From an uncultured Bacteroidia bacterium (GTDB taxonomy: Bacteria; Bacteroidota; Bacteroidia; Bacteroidales; UBA932), in the NCBI GenBank assembly GCA_902778855.1, contig CACYZM010000002.1, positions 1-64,000 of the forward strand: a DNA stretch of 64,000 bases, read 5' to 3'. The notes under the pieces were generated by a model that made no database searches, was not told the DNA's origin, and saw only the letters and a list, made by a program, of their open reading frames with translations. The position numbers and the translations under genes are program-made. How positions within the stretch are numbered: the stretch's first letter is position 1; the number at the start of each line of letters is the position of its first letter. This document shows positions 49,707 through 59,436 of this stretch, piece by piece.

Positions 49707-52146
49707 GCTGGTTTTTCCGGACCCGCCGCACGACGGTTCCGGCGATGAGGAAGAGGATGAGCGCGTACATCAGGATCACGCAGACCGTGGCGATGGCGTC
49801 GCCCTTGCGGATGCTGTCGGGATCGAAGGTGAAAGTAATGCTGTGCTTGCCTGCCGGCACGTTGAGGGCGCGCAGCAGGTAGTTCACGCGGAAGTGGCCG
49901 GTCGGGGTATCGTCGATGAAGGCCTTCCAGCCGTAGGGATAGTAGATCTCGGAGAAGACGATCGTACCGTCCTGCGACGAGTTGCTTTCGTAGGTAAGCG
50001 TCTTGGGCGAATACGAGGTCAGGTGAACCTCGGCGTCGGGCGCGATGCCCGGCTCGGGATTGGCGGCGAAGGCTGCGAATTCCCGGTCGAGGACGGCCGT
50101 TTTCGAGAGGTCGATGGTGCTGAGGGAGTCGCTTTCGGCCCGGGCGCCGTCGACCACTTCCAGTTTCTCCACGAACCAAGCGTTGCCCAGGGCCATGGGA
50201 TTGCGCTGGATGGATGCCTGCCCGTCTTCGGGAACGATGAGGTATTTGGCGTTGAGCATGCCGATGACCGGCAGGTCCAGCTGGGAAAGATGCTCGTCGA
50301 TCAGATCCTGGTAGCGGCGCAGCTTGGCGGCGCTGTAGCCACCGAGGGATTTGAGGTAGTAGGAGGTGCGGGCGTCGTTGAACGTGTTCGTGGTCAGGTT
50401 CATCACCCGGAAGTGGGGATCCGGGTCCTGCAGGAGCTGCTCTTCATACGGCTGCATGGCGTAGGCGGCCTGGGTGTTCTTGGGCGTCTGGAAATAGCTG
50501 TCGTTGAAATAGCGCTTGTCGACGGGCCACAGGTCGGCCAGGACGAGGATGCCGAGCGCGGCGATCATCCAGGCGGGTTTGAGTTTCTTGGCCACGAAGA
50601 ACCAGAGGACCGCGAACGCGGCCGCGATGAAGAAGAAGCTGCGCCAGGCGTCGCGCGTGAAGAGTGCGGCGCGGTCGGCCACGATGGCACTGTAGAGCGC
50701 TTCGGGAATCTGCGATTCAAAGGCGGCGTCGTTGGGGCTGGTGAACGGGAAGATCGAACGGCCCAACAGGGCGAAGAGCAGGCACAGGCCGGCCGTCACG
50801 CCGCCGGCGATATAGAGTTTCTTCCGGGCCTCTTCCTGGGTTATGTCACCGTCCATCAGGGCCTTGACAGCCAGGAAGCCCAGCAGGGGCATGGCGATTT
50901 CCGCCACGATCAGGATCGAGGAGACGGCCCTGAACTTGTTGTAGAGCGGAAAGTGGTTGAAGAAGAACTCGGTGAGGCCCATGAAGTTGTGCCCCCAGGC
51001 CAGGGCTACCGAGAACAGGGTGGAGGCCAGCAGCGCCCATTTGTAGGGCCCTTTGACCAGCAGGCAGCCGAGCAGGAACAGGAAGCAGACGATGGCGCCG
51101 GCGTAAACGTTGCCCGCCGTGAACGGCTGTTCGCCCCAGTAGAGCGGGACGTTGGCGCAGAAGCTCCGCGCTGAAGCAGTGGGCACGCCCATTTTCTTGA
51201 GCGCCTGCCAGGTATTCGACTTTTCGCCCACCGGCGCGTTCGAGGCGCCGCCCTTGAAGCCGGGAATCAGCAGGGAGAAGGTCTCGTCGATGCCGTAGCT
51301 CCACTGGGTGGCGTAGTCGAGGTCGAGGCCCTTGCTCGCGGCGGTTTCGCCTTCGGCGGCCTCCACCAGGTCGGAGTGGCCGCCGCGCATGGTTTCGCGG
51401 GCGTATTCGCGGTTGGCGAAGATGTTGGAACTGCCGGTGCCCAGGCCGATGGCCAGGCTCACGGCGAAGACGGCCACGGCGATGCCCAGGTCTTTCCAGC
51501 GTTTCTCGCGGATGTGGATCCAGAGTTCGGCCAGGAAGAAGAGGCCGATCATCATAAACAGGTAGTAGGCCATCTGCGGGTGGATGCTGAAGCCCATGGC
51601 CGTAAACAGCATCACCAGGATGGCGCCCAGCCCGTATTTCTTGCGGAAGATCAGGTAGAAGCCGGCGGCCACCAGCGTAATGTAGGAGATGGCGATGGTC
51701 TTGCCGCCGTGCCCGGCGGCGATGATCACGATGAAGTAGGACGACAGCGCGACGGCGATGGCGCCCACGATCGACAGCCAGCGGTTCACCCCGAAGCTGC
51801 GCATCAGCCCGAAGAAGCTCAGGAAATAGAAGATTAGGATCCAGGCCGGATGGGCGGGGCCGCGGTGCAGGAAATCCTTGAACGGCTTGAGCAGCACGTC
51901 GGAGCGGTACTGCCCGCCGCCGATCTGGTAGTTGGGCATGCCGCTGAACATCGATTCGGTCCACCAGGTGTGGTCGCCGGTCTGCTGGGTGTAGCGGACG
52001 CTTTCCTGGACGGCGGAGACGGCGTTGACGTCGTCGCCCGACTGGAGCACCTTGCCGCTGAGCACGGGCTTGCAGTAGACGAAGGCCAGGACAATGAAGA
52101 GGACCAGGGCGGCCAGGTCGGCGCCGTATTTTTTCAGGAAGTTCAT
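49687..52146 (-). CDS. YfhO family multi-pass membrane protein
   Basis: An 819-residue integral membrane protein. About 12-13 hydrophobic segments and a large C-terminal extracytoplasmic beta domain (LTSYSPKTLTYESNSSQDGT, then EIYYPYGWKAFIDD) match the YfhO group of GT-C-like proteins, some of which help glycosylate cell-wall polymers. SGMPNYQIGG near the start and FLHRGPAHPAWILIFYFLS are typical. The ATG at 52146 overlaps the exonuclease stop. It is followed by three glycosyltransferases, so a role in transfer from lipid-linked sugars fits. Confidence 0.88.
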   Translation of the reverse strand: MNFLKKYGADLAALVLFIVLAFVYCKPVLSGKVLQSGDDVNAVSAVQESVRYTQQTGDHTWWTESMFSGMPNYQIGGGQYRSDVLLKPFKDFLHRGPAHPAWILIFYFLSFFGLMRSFGVNRWLSIVGAIAVALSSYFIVIIAAGHGGKTIAISYITLVAAGFYLIFRKKYGLGAILVMLFTAMGFSIHPQMAYYLFMMIGLFFLAELWIHIREKRWKDLGIAVAVFAVSLAIGLGTGSSNIFANREYARETMRGGHSDLVEAAEGETAASKGLDLDYATQWSYGIDETFSLLIPGFKGGASNAPVGEKSNTWQALKKMGVPTASARSFCANVPLYWGEQPFTAGNVYAGAIVCFLFLLGCLLVKGPYKWALLASTLFSVALAWGHNFMGLTEFFFNHFPLYNKFRAVSSILIVAEIAMPLLGFLAVKALMDGDITQEEARKKLYIAGGVTAGLCLLFALLGRSIFPFTSPNDAAFESQIPEALYSAIVADRAALFTRDAWRSFFFIAAAFAVLWFFVAKKLKPAWMIAALGILVLADLWPVDKRYFNDSYFQTPKNTQAAYAMQPYEEQLLQDPDPHFRVMNLTTNTFNDARTSYYLKSLGGYSAAKLRRYQDLIDEHLSQLDLPVIGMLNAKYLIVPEDGQASIQRNPMALGNAWFVEKLEVVDGARAESDSLSTIDLSKTAVLDREFAAFAANPEPGIAPDAEVHLTSYSPKTLTYESNSSQDGTIVFSEIYYPYGWKAFIDDTPTGHFRVNYLLRALNVPAGKHSITFTFDPDSIRKGDAIATVCVILMYALILFLIAGTVVRRVRKNQHAGAPH

Positions 52147-52949
52147 GACATCGACAGCTTGATTTTGGTGAGCTGCTGCTTGGTGTCGAGCGTGAAGTCG
52201 CCGTCCATCATCCAGCTGTAGTAGGAGGGTTCCCTCCGGAGGACTTCCATCACGGGCTTTCCCTTGTGCTTGCCGAAGTTGAAGACGGGTTCGTCTTTGT
52301 CGTTGAGGACGATGCGGCCGGCGAAGTCGACGAACCGGCTCTGGCACGAGTACTTGGCCAGGTAGTCCACGTCGTTCTTCAGCGGTTCTTCCTCGTCGGC
52401 GCCGTAGCGGTCAAGCTGGGCTTCGAGCACTTCGTAGGTGGCCATCGTGTCGGCTTCGGCGGAGTGGGCATTGTCGAGGTTCAGGCCGCAGTAGAACTTG
52501 TAGGCGGCCTTGAGGGTGCGCTGCTCTTTCTTGTGGAAGATGTTCTGGACGTCGATCAGCTTGCGCTTGCGGAAGTCGAAGTCGACGTTCACGCCCTCGT
52601 TCTTCGCCCGGGCGAACTCCTCGGCGAGAAGCGGGATGTCGAACTTCAGGGAGTTGTAGCCGGCGATGTCGCAGCCCTCCATCAGGCGGGCGAGCGACTT
52701 GGCGATCTGCCGGAAGGTCGGGCAGTCTTTAACGTCTTCGTCGCTGATGCCGTGGATGGCCTGGGCTTCGGGCGGGATGGGGATGGTGGGGTTGATGCGG
52801 CGGGTTTTGACCTCCACTTTGTTGGGTTCGCCGGGGGTGCCGGGCGAGACCTTGACCAGCGAAATCTCCACGATGCGGTCGGACGCAACGTTCAATCCTG
52901 TACTTTCGATGTCGAAGAACAGGAGCGGGTTCTTGAGGGAAAGCTGCAT
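52143..52949 (-). CDS. DnaQ-like 3'-5' exonuclease
   Basis: A 268-residue DEDDh exonuclease. Exo I is FFDIESTGLNVASDRIVEIS, Exo II is AGYNSLKFDIPLLAEEF and Exo III is AHSAEADTMATYEVLEAQL, all with their acidic residues and the His. The C-terminal 60 residues (FAGRIVLNDKDEPVFNFGKH) follow, ending in a tail seen in Bacteroidota members. It may proofread or repair DNA. It follows dnaN by 10 bases, which fits a replication role. Confidence 0.9.
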   Translation of the reverse strand: MQLSLKNPLLFFDIESTGLNVASDRIVEISLVKVSPGTPGEPNKVEVKTRRINPTIPIPPEAQAIHGISDEDVKDCPTFRQIAKSLARLMEGCDIAGYNSLKFDIPLLAEEFARAKNEGVNVDFDFRKRKLIDVQNIFHKKEQRTLKAAYKFYCGLNLDNAHSAEADTMATYEVLEAQLDRYGADEEEPLKNDVDYLAKYSCQSRFVDFAGRIVLNDKDEPVFNFGKHKGKPVMEVLRREPSYYSWMMDGDFTLDTKQQLTKIKLSMS

Positions 52950-52959
52950 GGAAACCCGG

Positions 52960-54087
52960 TTAGGCGTTGATCATCACGGGCATCAGCAGGGCGCGGATGT
53001 CCTGGTCGGGACGGGATTCGTCGGCCGAGACGATGAGCGCGGCGCGGGCGGGGTCGGCCAGCTCCATGCAGATGTTCTGGTAGGGCAGGTTGCCGAGGAT
53101 TTCGAGCAGGAACGGGGCCTTGAAGCCGATCTCCATCTCCTGGCCGTCATACTGGCAGGGAAGCGTTTCGTGGGCGGACATCGAGAAGCCGAGGTCCTGG
53201 GCCGAAATGGTGAGTTCGTTGAGGGAGAGCTTCAGGCGGATCTGGTTCGAGACCTGGTTGGAGCACACGGCGATACGTTTGACGACGCTCAGCAGGTCGG
53301 CGCGGCCGATGATCAGTTTGTTGTTGTTGTTCTTCGGGATGACGCTGCGGTAGGCCGGGTAGTTGCCTTCGATCAGGCGGCACACCAGGATGTTGTTGCC
53401 GAAGCTGAAGTAGGCGTTCTTGTTGTCGTAGCGGATGGTGATCTCCTCGTCGTATTTGGCCAGGATGCTCTTGAGGATGGAGGCCGGCTTCTTGTGGAGG
53501 ATGAAGTTGGACTTCTGCGAGAGTTTGGCGCCCATAAAGCTGTAGCAGATGAGCTTGTGGGCGTCGGAGGCCACGAGGGTGGTGACTTCGGGGTCGATGT
53601 CGAAGAAAATACCGTTCATCACCGGGCGGAGCTCCTCTTCGGCGGTGGCGTAGATGGTGTTGCCGATGCCGTCGAGCAGGGTGGCGGAGGGGATGATCAC
53701 GCTTTCGGAAATCTCACCGATGACCGGAAGTTCCGGGAAGTCGGCCGCGTCGAAGCAGGGGATCTTCGAGGCGCCGCTGGCCCACACGATATCCATCACG
53801 GAACTGCCTTCGTCCACGCTGAAGGTAAGGGGCTGGTCGGGGAACTCCTTGAGGGAGTCGGTCAGGAGCTTGGCCGGCACGGCCGTGGCGCCTTCTTCGG
53901 CCACCTGGCTGATGGGAAGACGGGTCTGGAGCGTGGTTTCACCGTCGGAGGCGGTGACGGTAAGGGTGTTGTCCTGAAGCTGGAAGAGGTAGTTTTCCAG
54001 GATGGAGTTGGTGGGTTTGGGAACGATGACCTTCGAGACGGACATCAGGCCGGAGAGCAGTTCGGAACTTGAAACGGTGAATTTCAT
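52960..54087 (-). CDS. dnaN: DNA polymerase III beta sliding clamp
   Basis: A 375-residue clamp of three similar domains that encircles DNA and tethers polymerase. The start MKFTVSSSELLSGLMSVSKV and motifs PTNSILENYLFQLQDNTLTV, IVWASGASKIPCFDAADFPE, VASDAHKLICYS and the C-terminal MPVMINA are typical. Length is normal. It heads a minus-strand run of six genes, the last four of which make surface glycans. TATATTTG (54144-54151, minus) is its probable promoter. Confidence 0.97.
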   Translation of the reverse strand: MKFTVSSSELLSGLMSVSKVIVPKPTNSILENYLFQLQDNTLTVTASDGETTLQTRLPISQVAEEGATAVPAKLLTDSLKEFPDQPLTFSVDEGSSVMDIVWASGASKIPCFDAADFPELPVIGEISESVIIPSATLLDGIGNTIYATAEEELRPVMNGIFFDIDPEVTTLVASDAHKLICYSFMGAKLSQKSNFILHKKPASILKSILAKYDEEITIRYDNKNAYFSFGNNILVCRLIEGNYPAYRSVIPKNNNNKLIIGRADLLSVVKRIAVCSNQVSNQIRLKLSLNELTISAQDLGFSMSAHETLPCQYDGQEMEIGFKAPFLLEILGNLPYQNICMELADPARAALIVSADESRPDQDIRALLMPVMINA

Positions 54088-54143
54088 ATTTGGTATAATT
54101 TTTATTATTTCTTTTCTTGTCGAAAAAGCATCAATCAGACTTA

Positions 54144-54151
54144 CAAATATA
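54144..54151 (-). promoter_or_regulatory. Probable dnaN promoter -7 element
   Basis: TATATTTG on the minus strand, 56 bases before the dnaN ATG, in the 80-base gap shared with the divergent htrA-like gene. Confidence 0.5.
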
Positions 54152-54167
54152 ATAAAATTGAAGCAAT

Positions 54168-55298
54168 ATGGGTAAAAAACTTCTCAACATCCTGTTAACC
54201 GTTGTGATAGCAGGATTTGTCGGTTATCTGGTGGCCAATTGGACCCTCAAGCGGCGCCTCCAGGAGCAGGAAGAGGTGGCCACCGTGGTCTCCGGTACGG
54301 CTGACAAAAAGTCAGTACCCCAGCGCCGCGTGGAAGTGACGAATGTGGCCAATTTCTCGGACGCCGCCGAATCGGCCGTGCAGGCCGTGGTCTATGTGAA
54401 AGTGACGCAACGCAATAATTACCAGCAGGGCGGCTCGCTGCTCGACCTGATTTTCGGCTTCCCCCAGACGCCGCGCGACCAGGTGGGCCTGGGCTCGGGC
54501 GTCATCATCCGCCCCGACGGCTATATCGTAACGAATAACCACGTCATCGCGGGTGCCGACCTCATCGAGGTGACCCTCGAGAACAACCGGGTTTATCCGG
54601 CCAAACTGGTGGGCACCGACCCCGCCACCGACATCGCCCTGATCAAGATCGAAGCGGAGGATCTTCCGACCGTTCCCCTGGGCAATTCCGACGATCTGCG
54701 CCTGGGCGAATGGGTGCTGGCCATCGGCAGCCCTTATGACCTGCGTTCCACCATCACGGCCGGCATCGTGAGTGCCAAGGGCCGCTCGATGCCGAACTAT
54801 GACGGCCAGTACCGCGTCGAATCGTTCATCCAGACCGACGCGGCCGTGAACCCCGGCAACAGCGGCGGCGCGCTCGTCAACGCGGCCGGCGAACTGGTGG
54901 GCATCAACACCTCGATCATTTCCCGGACCGGTTCCTACACCGGCTACTCCTTCGCCGTCCCGGTCAACATCGTCAGCAAGGTCGTCGATGATTTCATCGA
55001 ATTCGGCGAAGTCCAGCGGGCCATCCTCGGCGTGAGCATCGTCGACGTCAACGCGGAACTGGCCGCCCAGGCCAACCTGACCGACATCGACGGCGTATAC
55101 GTGGCCAACGTCCAGAAAGACAGTCCCGCCGAGCGGGGCGGCCTCCTGCAGGGCGACGTAATCAAGGAAGTCAACCTCAATCCCGTCCACAACAGCGCCG
55201 GCCTCCAGGAGCAGATCAGCCGCCTCCGCCCCGGCGAAAAAGCGGTCGTCACCGTCCTCCGCGAAGGCAAGCAGCGGGAAGTGATAGTGGCTTTGTAA
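54168..55298 (+). CDS. HtrA/DegP-like periplasmic serine protease
   Basis: A 376-residue envelope-stress protease. The N-terminus (LLNILLTVVIAGFVGYLVAN) is a signal anchor. The trypsin-like triad is His125 (VTNNHVIAGAD), Asp155 (PATDIALIKI) and Ser232 (NPGNSGGALVN). One PDZ domain follows (ILGVSIVDVN, then VQKDSPAERGGLLQGDVIKE), so the layout is that of DegS-type proteins and not of two-PDZ DegP. It lies upstream of rpoD, with a terminator between. Confidence 0.93.
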   Translation: MGKKLLNILLTVVIAGFVGYLVANWTLKRRLQEQEEVATVVSGTADKKSVPQRRVEVTNVANFSDAAESAVQAVVYVKVTQRNNYQQGGSLLDLIFGFPQTPRDQVGLGSGVIIRPDGYIVTNNHVIAGADLIEVTLENNRVYPAKLVGTDPATDIALIKIEAEDLPTVPLGNSDDLRLGEWVLAIGSPYDLRSTITAGIVSAKGRSMPNYDGQYRVESFIQTDAAVNPGNSGGALVNAAGELVGINTSIISRTGSYTGYSFAVPVNIVSKVVDDFIEFGEVQRAILGVSIVDVNAELAAQANLTDIDGVYVANVQKDSPAERGGLLQGDVIKEVNLNPVHNSAGLQEQISRLRPGEKAVVTVLREGKQREVIVAL

Positions 55299-55335
55299 GA
55301 TTTTTGAAACAATCTTGACGCATATGCGTATAAGT

Positions 55336-55368
55336 AAGTGCCGCGAAATTCACGGCACTTGTTTTTTT
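55336..55368 (+). terminator. Intrinsic terminator 4 bases before the rpoD start codon
   Basis: AAGTGCCG (55336-55343) pairs with CGGCACTT (55353-55360), then G and T7. It ends the htrA-like transcript. Its position immediately upstream of the rpoD ATG means it must also lie in the rpoD leader, or the rpoD transcript must begin within it. Confidence 0.75.
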
Positions 55369-55372
55369 CTAT

Positions 55373-56233
55373 ATGCGTCAGTTAAAGATTACCAAATCAA
55401 TCACCAACCGTGAGAGCGCCTCGCTCGACAAATACCTGCAGGAAATCGGTCGGGAAGAATTGATTACCGTGGAAGAGGAAGTGGAACTCGCCCAGCGTAT
55501 CAAGAAGGGCGACCAGGAAGCCCTCGACAAACTCACCCGTGCGAACCTCCGGTTCGTCGTCTCCGTCGCCAAGCAGTACCAGAACCAGGGCATCAGCCTG
55601 CCCGACCTGATCAACGAGGGCAACCTCGGCCTGATCAAGGCCGCCGAGAAGTTCGATGAGACGCGTGGCTTCAAATTCATCTCCTATGCCGTGTGGTGGA
55701 TCCGTCAGTCCATCCTCCAGGCCCTGGCCGAGCAGAGCCGCATCGTGCGTCTGCCGCTCAACCAGGTCGGATCGCTCAACAAGATCAACAAGGCCCTCTC
55801 GCAGTTCGAGCAGCAGTACGAGCGCCAGCCTTCGCCCGACGAACTGGCCGAAATGCTCGAAATCCCCCGTGAGAAGATCGCCGACACCCTCCGCGTGTCG
55901 GGCCGCCACGTTTCCGTGGACGCCCCGTTCGTCGATGGCGAAGACAATAGCTTGCTCGACGTGCTGGTCAACAACGACTCGCCTAACGCCGACAAGGGTC
56001 TGGTCAACGAATCGCTCAACACCGAGATCGAACGCGCTCTCTCCACGCTCACCGAGCGCGAGCGCGACATCGTCAAGTATTTCTTCGGCATCGGCTGCCA
56101 GGAAATGACCCTCGAGGAGATCGGTGAGAAGTTCGGCCTCACCCGGGAACGCGTGCGCCAGATCAAGGAGAAGGCCATCCGCCGCCTGCGCCACAGCGCC
56201 CGCAGCAAGCTCCTCAAAGGCTATCTCGGCTAA
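55373..56233 (+). CDS. rpoD: Primary sigma factor RpoD (Bacteroidota type)
   Basis: A 286-residue housekeeping sigma factor. It lacks region 1.1 and begins [20 protein letters not shown], as in Bacteroidota. Region 1.2 is [20 protein letters not shown]; region 2 includes [12 protein letters not shown]-like text ([20 protein letters not shown]) and [14 protein letters not shown]; region 3 is [11 protein letters not shown]; region 4 ends with [20 protein letters not shown]. This factor recognises the TTTG and TAnnTTTG elements noted elsewhere. A terminator hairpin lies 4 bases before the ATG. The next gene begins 11 bases after the stop. Confidence 0.97.
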   Translation: MRQLKITKSITNRESASLDKYLQEIGREELITVEEEVELAQRIKKGDQEALDKLTRANLRFVVSVAKQYQNQGISLPDLINEGNLGLIKAAEKFDETRGFKFISYAVWWIRQSILQALAEQSRIVRLPLNQVGSLNKINKALSQFEQQYERQPSPDELAEMLEIPREKIADTLRVSGRHVSVDAPFVDGEDNSLLDVLVNNDSPNADKGLVNESLNTEIERALSTLTERERDIVKYFFGIGCQEMTLEEIGEKFGLTRERVRQIKEKAIRRLRHSARSKLLKGYLG

Positions 56234-56244
56234 ACCGGCGGGCC

Positions 56245-57642
56245 ATGAATACGTTCTGGTCCTCCGTCGGAAACGGCATCGCCGCTTTCAGCGATTTCAT
56301 TTGCGGTTATCCGCTGTTTTTCCTGCTGGTCGGCGGCGGGTTGTTCTTCCTGTGCTACTCGAAGTTCGCACCGCTGCGCTACTACGGCCGCGCCATCCAG
56401 GCCCTCCGGGTGAAGGATGATTCGGCCGCAGGCCAGATCTCCTCGTTCGAGGCGCTGACCAGCGCCATTGCCGCCACGGTCGGGATGGGCAACATCGCCG
56501 GCGTGGCGGTGGCCCTGTCGATCGGCGGGCCGGGCGCCATCTTCTGGATGTGGGTGAGCGCGATCGTGGGCATGGCCACCAAGTTCTTTGAAGGGACGGT
56601 GGCTGTGATGTACAAGGGCAAGGACGACGCTGGCGAGACGCAGGGCGGTCCGATGTATATGATTATGGAAGGTCTCGGCCGGAACTGGAAGCCGCTGGCG
56701 GTGTTTTTCTCCATCTTCGGCCTGATCGGCACGCTCTGCGTGATGCAGTCGAACCAGCTCACCGAAAGCGTCACCACGCTCTTCTTTACGGCGGAGCAGA
56801 ATACGGTCACGCTCCGGCTGATCATCGGCCTGATCATCACGGCCATCGTTTCGTTCGTGGTCATCGGCGGCATCAAGCGCATCTCCAAGATCGCCACGCG
56901 GCTGGTGCCGACGATGGTGGCGCTGTATTTCCTGCTGGTGTTCTACATCCTGGTCCGGCACATCGGGCTGGTGCCCGGTGTCTTCCGCGACATTTTCGTC
57001 GGCGCCTTCACGCCGCGCGGTGCGCTGGGCGGCGGCATCGGGTCGATCATTATGATCGCCCTGACGGGCGTGCGCCGCGCCGCGCTGGTCAACGAGGCCG
57101 GCGTGGGTACGGCTTCGATGATGCACGGCGCCTCGAAGAACAATGAGCCGGTCCGCGAAGGCCTGGTGGCGATGATCGGTCCTTCGATCGACTCGGGCCT
57201 CGTGTGCACGCTGACCGCGCTGGCCATCCTGATCGGGTCTGCGCTCGATCCCGCCATCGTCCCCGCCGGTTCCGGCATGGGTTCGATGGAAGGATTGCGT
57301 TATGCGCTGAACGCGTTCCAGGCGGCCATTCCCGGGGTGGGGAATTATCTGCTTTTCGCGATCGTGATCCTGTTTGCGTTCAGCACGATGTTCTCCTATT
57401 CTTATTATGGACAGAAATGTACCGGCTTCCTGTTCGGAGCCCGGTATGCCAAATATTACAACTATTTCTTCCTGGCGATGCTCGTGGTGGCCGCCATCAT
57501 TCCGCTTCGCGTGGCCGTGAGTCTGATCGACGCCGCCTACGCCCTGATGGCCTTCCCCACGATGTTCACCCTCTTCATGCTGGCCCCCAAGGCCCGCAAG
57601 GAGATGGACCGCTATTTCGCCAAGACTAAAAAGAAAGACTGA
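56245..57642 (+). CDS. Alanine/glycine:cation symporter (AGCS family)
   Basis: A 465-residue sodium- or proton-coupled amino-acid importer with about 10-11 membrane helices. Family marks are TSAIAATVGMGNIAGVAVAL, GPGAIFWMWVSAIVGMATKF, GGPMYMIMEGLG and NEAGVGTASMMHGASKNNEP. Alanine or glycine is the usual substrate. It follows rpoD closely and precedes argS by 2 bases, so the three may be read together. Confidence 0.93.
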   Translation: MNTFWSSVGNGIAAFSDFICGYPLFFLLVGGGLFFLCYSKFAPLRYYGRAIQALRVKDDSAAGQISSFEALTSAIAATVGMGNIAGVAVALSIGGPGAIFWMWVSAIVGMATKFFEGTVAVMYKGKDDAGETQGGPMYMIMEGLGRNWKPLAVFFSIFGLIGTLCVMQSNQLTESVTTLFFTAEQNTVTLRLIIGLIITAIVSFVVIGGIKRISKIATRLVPTMVALYFLLVFYILVRHIGLVPGVFRDIFVGAFTPRGALGGGIGSIIMIALTGVRRAALVNEAGVGTASMMHGASKNNEPVREGLVAMIGPSIDSGLVCTLTALAILIGSALDPAIVPAGSGMGSMEGLRYALNAFQAAIPGVGNYLLFAIVILFAFSTMFSYSYYGQKCTGFLFGARYAKYYNYFFLAMLVVAAIIPLRVAVSLIDAAYALMAFPTMFTLFMLAPKARKEMDRYFAKTKKKD

Positions 57643-57644
57643 AT

Positions 57645-59426
57645 ATGATGAATCCCTTAGATTATATTGCCGCTGCGGCGCGACGTTGCGTGGCGGCGTT
57701 GTATCAAGTTGAACCTGCGGCGGGGCTGATCCAGGTACAGCCGACGCGCAAGGAGTTTGAGGGCGATGTGACCCTCGTGGTTTTTCCGCTGCTCAAGACG
57801 AGCCATAAGGCGCCGGAAGCGACGGCGAACGAGATCGGTGCCTGGCTGCAGGAAAACGATCCGCAGGTGGACCGGTTCAATGTAGTGAAGGGATTCCTCA
57901 ATATCAAGCTCGCGGGGGCCTACTGGGCTTCGAATCTGGCGGAAATCGCGGCGCAGCCCGATTTCGGGCAGCTGCCCGCATCGGGCAAGACTGTGATGGT
58001 GGAGTTCTCCAGCCCGAACACCAACAAGCCGCTCCATCTGGGCCATATCCGCAACAACCTGCTGGGCTGGTCGGTGAGCCAGCTGCTCGCCGCCTGCGGC
58101 CATCGCGTCCTGAAGGTCAACCTGGTCAACGATCGCGGCATCCACATCTGCAAGTCGATGCTGGCCTGGCTCAAGTGTGGCAACGGCGAGACGCCCGAGA
58201 CTTCGGGCAAGAAAGGCGACCATCTCGTGGGCGACTACTATGTGAAGTTCAACGACCTGCTCAAGGCCGAAGTGAAGGAACTGGTGGACGGCGGGATGGA
58301 TCCCGAAGAGGCCGAAAAGAATGCGCCGATCCTTCGCGAGGCGCAGGCGATGCTCGTGAAATGGGAGCAGGGCGATCCGGAAGTCCGCGCGCTCTGGGAG
58401 AAGATGAACGGCTGGGTTTACGCCGGTTTCGACGAGACCTACCGCCGGCTCGGCATCGCGTTCGACCGCATCTATTACGAATCCCAGACCTACAAGGACG
58501 GCAAGGCGCTCGTGGAGGAAGGTCTGGCCAAGGGCGTGCTCTACCGCCGCGACGACGGCTCGGTCTGGTGCGACCTGACGGGCGACGGCCTCGACGAGAA
58601 GTTGCTGCTGCGCCGCGACGGCACGTCGGTCTATATGACGCAGGACCTGGGCACCGCCAAGCAGCGTTACGACGAATACCGTTTCGACGAGATGATCTAC
58701 GTGGTGGGCAACGAGCAGAACTATCATTTCCAGGTGCTGAAGCTCATCCTCGGCAAGCTGGGCTTCGCCTGGTCCGACGCCATCTACCATATGTCTTATG
58801 GTATGGTGGAACTGCCGGAAGGCAAGATGAAGTCGCGCGAAGGCACGGTGGTCGATGCCGACGATCTGCTCGACAAGATGTACGCTACGGCGAAGGAGAC
58901 TTCGCTGGAGTTGGGCAAGTTGGAAGGGATGTCGGAGCAGGAGCAGGACGAGCTGTTCAAGATGCTCTCGCTGGGCGCGCTCAAGTATTTCATCCTGAAA
59001 GTCGATCCGCGCAAGACGATGCTTTTCGATCCGAAGGAGTCCATCGATTTCAACGGCAATACCGGTCCGTTCGTACAGTACACGCACGCGCGCATCTGCT
59101 CGATTCTCCGCAAGGCCGCCGAGGCGGGCTACAAGCCGGCTGTCACCGGCGCCGTGCTGCTGCCGAAGGAAGAGTCCATCGTCCAGATCCTGAGCGGTTA
59201 TCCCGACAAGATCCGCGAAGCTGGCGCCGCGCATTCGCCGGCGCTGGTGGCGAATTTCGCCTACGATCTGGCCAAGGAGTTCAATCAGTATTATCACGAC
59301 ACGCAGATCCTGCGTGAAGAGGATGCCGCCGTCCGCGATCAGCGTCTTTGTCTGATCTCGGTCATCGCCCGCACCCTCCGTCACGCGATGAAGATCCTGG
59401 GCATCGATCTGCCTGAGCGGATGTAA
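57645..59426 (+). CDS. argS: Arginyl-tRNA synthetase
   Basis: A 593-residue class I synthetase. The N-terminal Add-1 domain (PTRKEFEGDVTLVVFPLL) recognises the tRNA elbow. The HIGH motif is present as HLGHIRNN in SSPNTNKPLHLGHIRNNLLG. The second motif appears as KMKSREGT, a normal variation in ArgRS. The helical anticodon-binding domain ends FAYDLAKEFNQYYHDTQILR and the final ILGIDLPERM. Two adjacent ATGs (57645 and 57648) are possible starts. Confidence 0.96.
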   Translation: MMNPLDYIAAAARRCVAALYQVEPAAGLIQVQPTRKEFEGDVTLVVFPLLKTSHKAPEATANEIGAWLQENDPQVDRFNVVKGFLNIKLAGAYWASNLAEIAAQPDFGQLPASGKTVMVEFSSPNTNKPLHLGHIRNNLLGWSVSQLLAACGHRVLKVNLVNDRGIHICKSMLAWLKCGNGETPETSGKKGDHLVGDYYVKFNDLLKAEVKELVDGGMDPEEAEKNAPILREAQAMLVKWEQGDPEVRALWEKMNGWVYAGFDETYRRLGIAFDRIYYESQTYKDGKALVEEGLAKGVLYRRDDGSVWCDLTGDGLDEKLLLRRDGTSVYMTQDLGTAKQRYDEYRFDEMIYVVGNEQNYHFQVLKLILGKLGFAWSDAIYHMSYGMVELPEGKMKSREGTVVDADDLLDKMYATAKETSLELGKLEGMSEQEQDELFKMLSLGALKYFILKVDPRKTMLFDPKESIDFNGNTGPFVQYTHARICSILRKAAEAGYKPAVTGAVLLPKEESIVQILSGYPDKIREAGAAHSPALVANFAYDLAKEFNQYYHDTQILREEDAAVRDQRLCLISVIARTLRHAMKILGIDLPERM

Positions 59427-59436
59427 GTTTATAATC

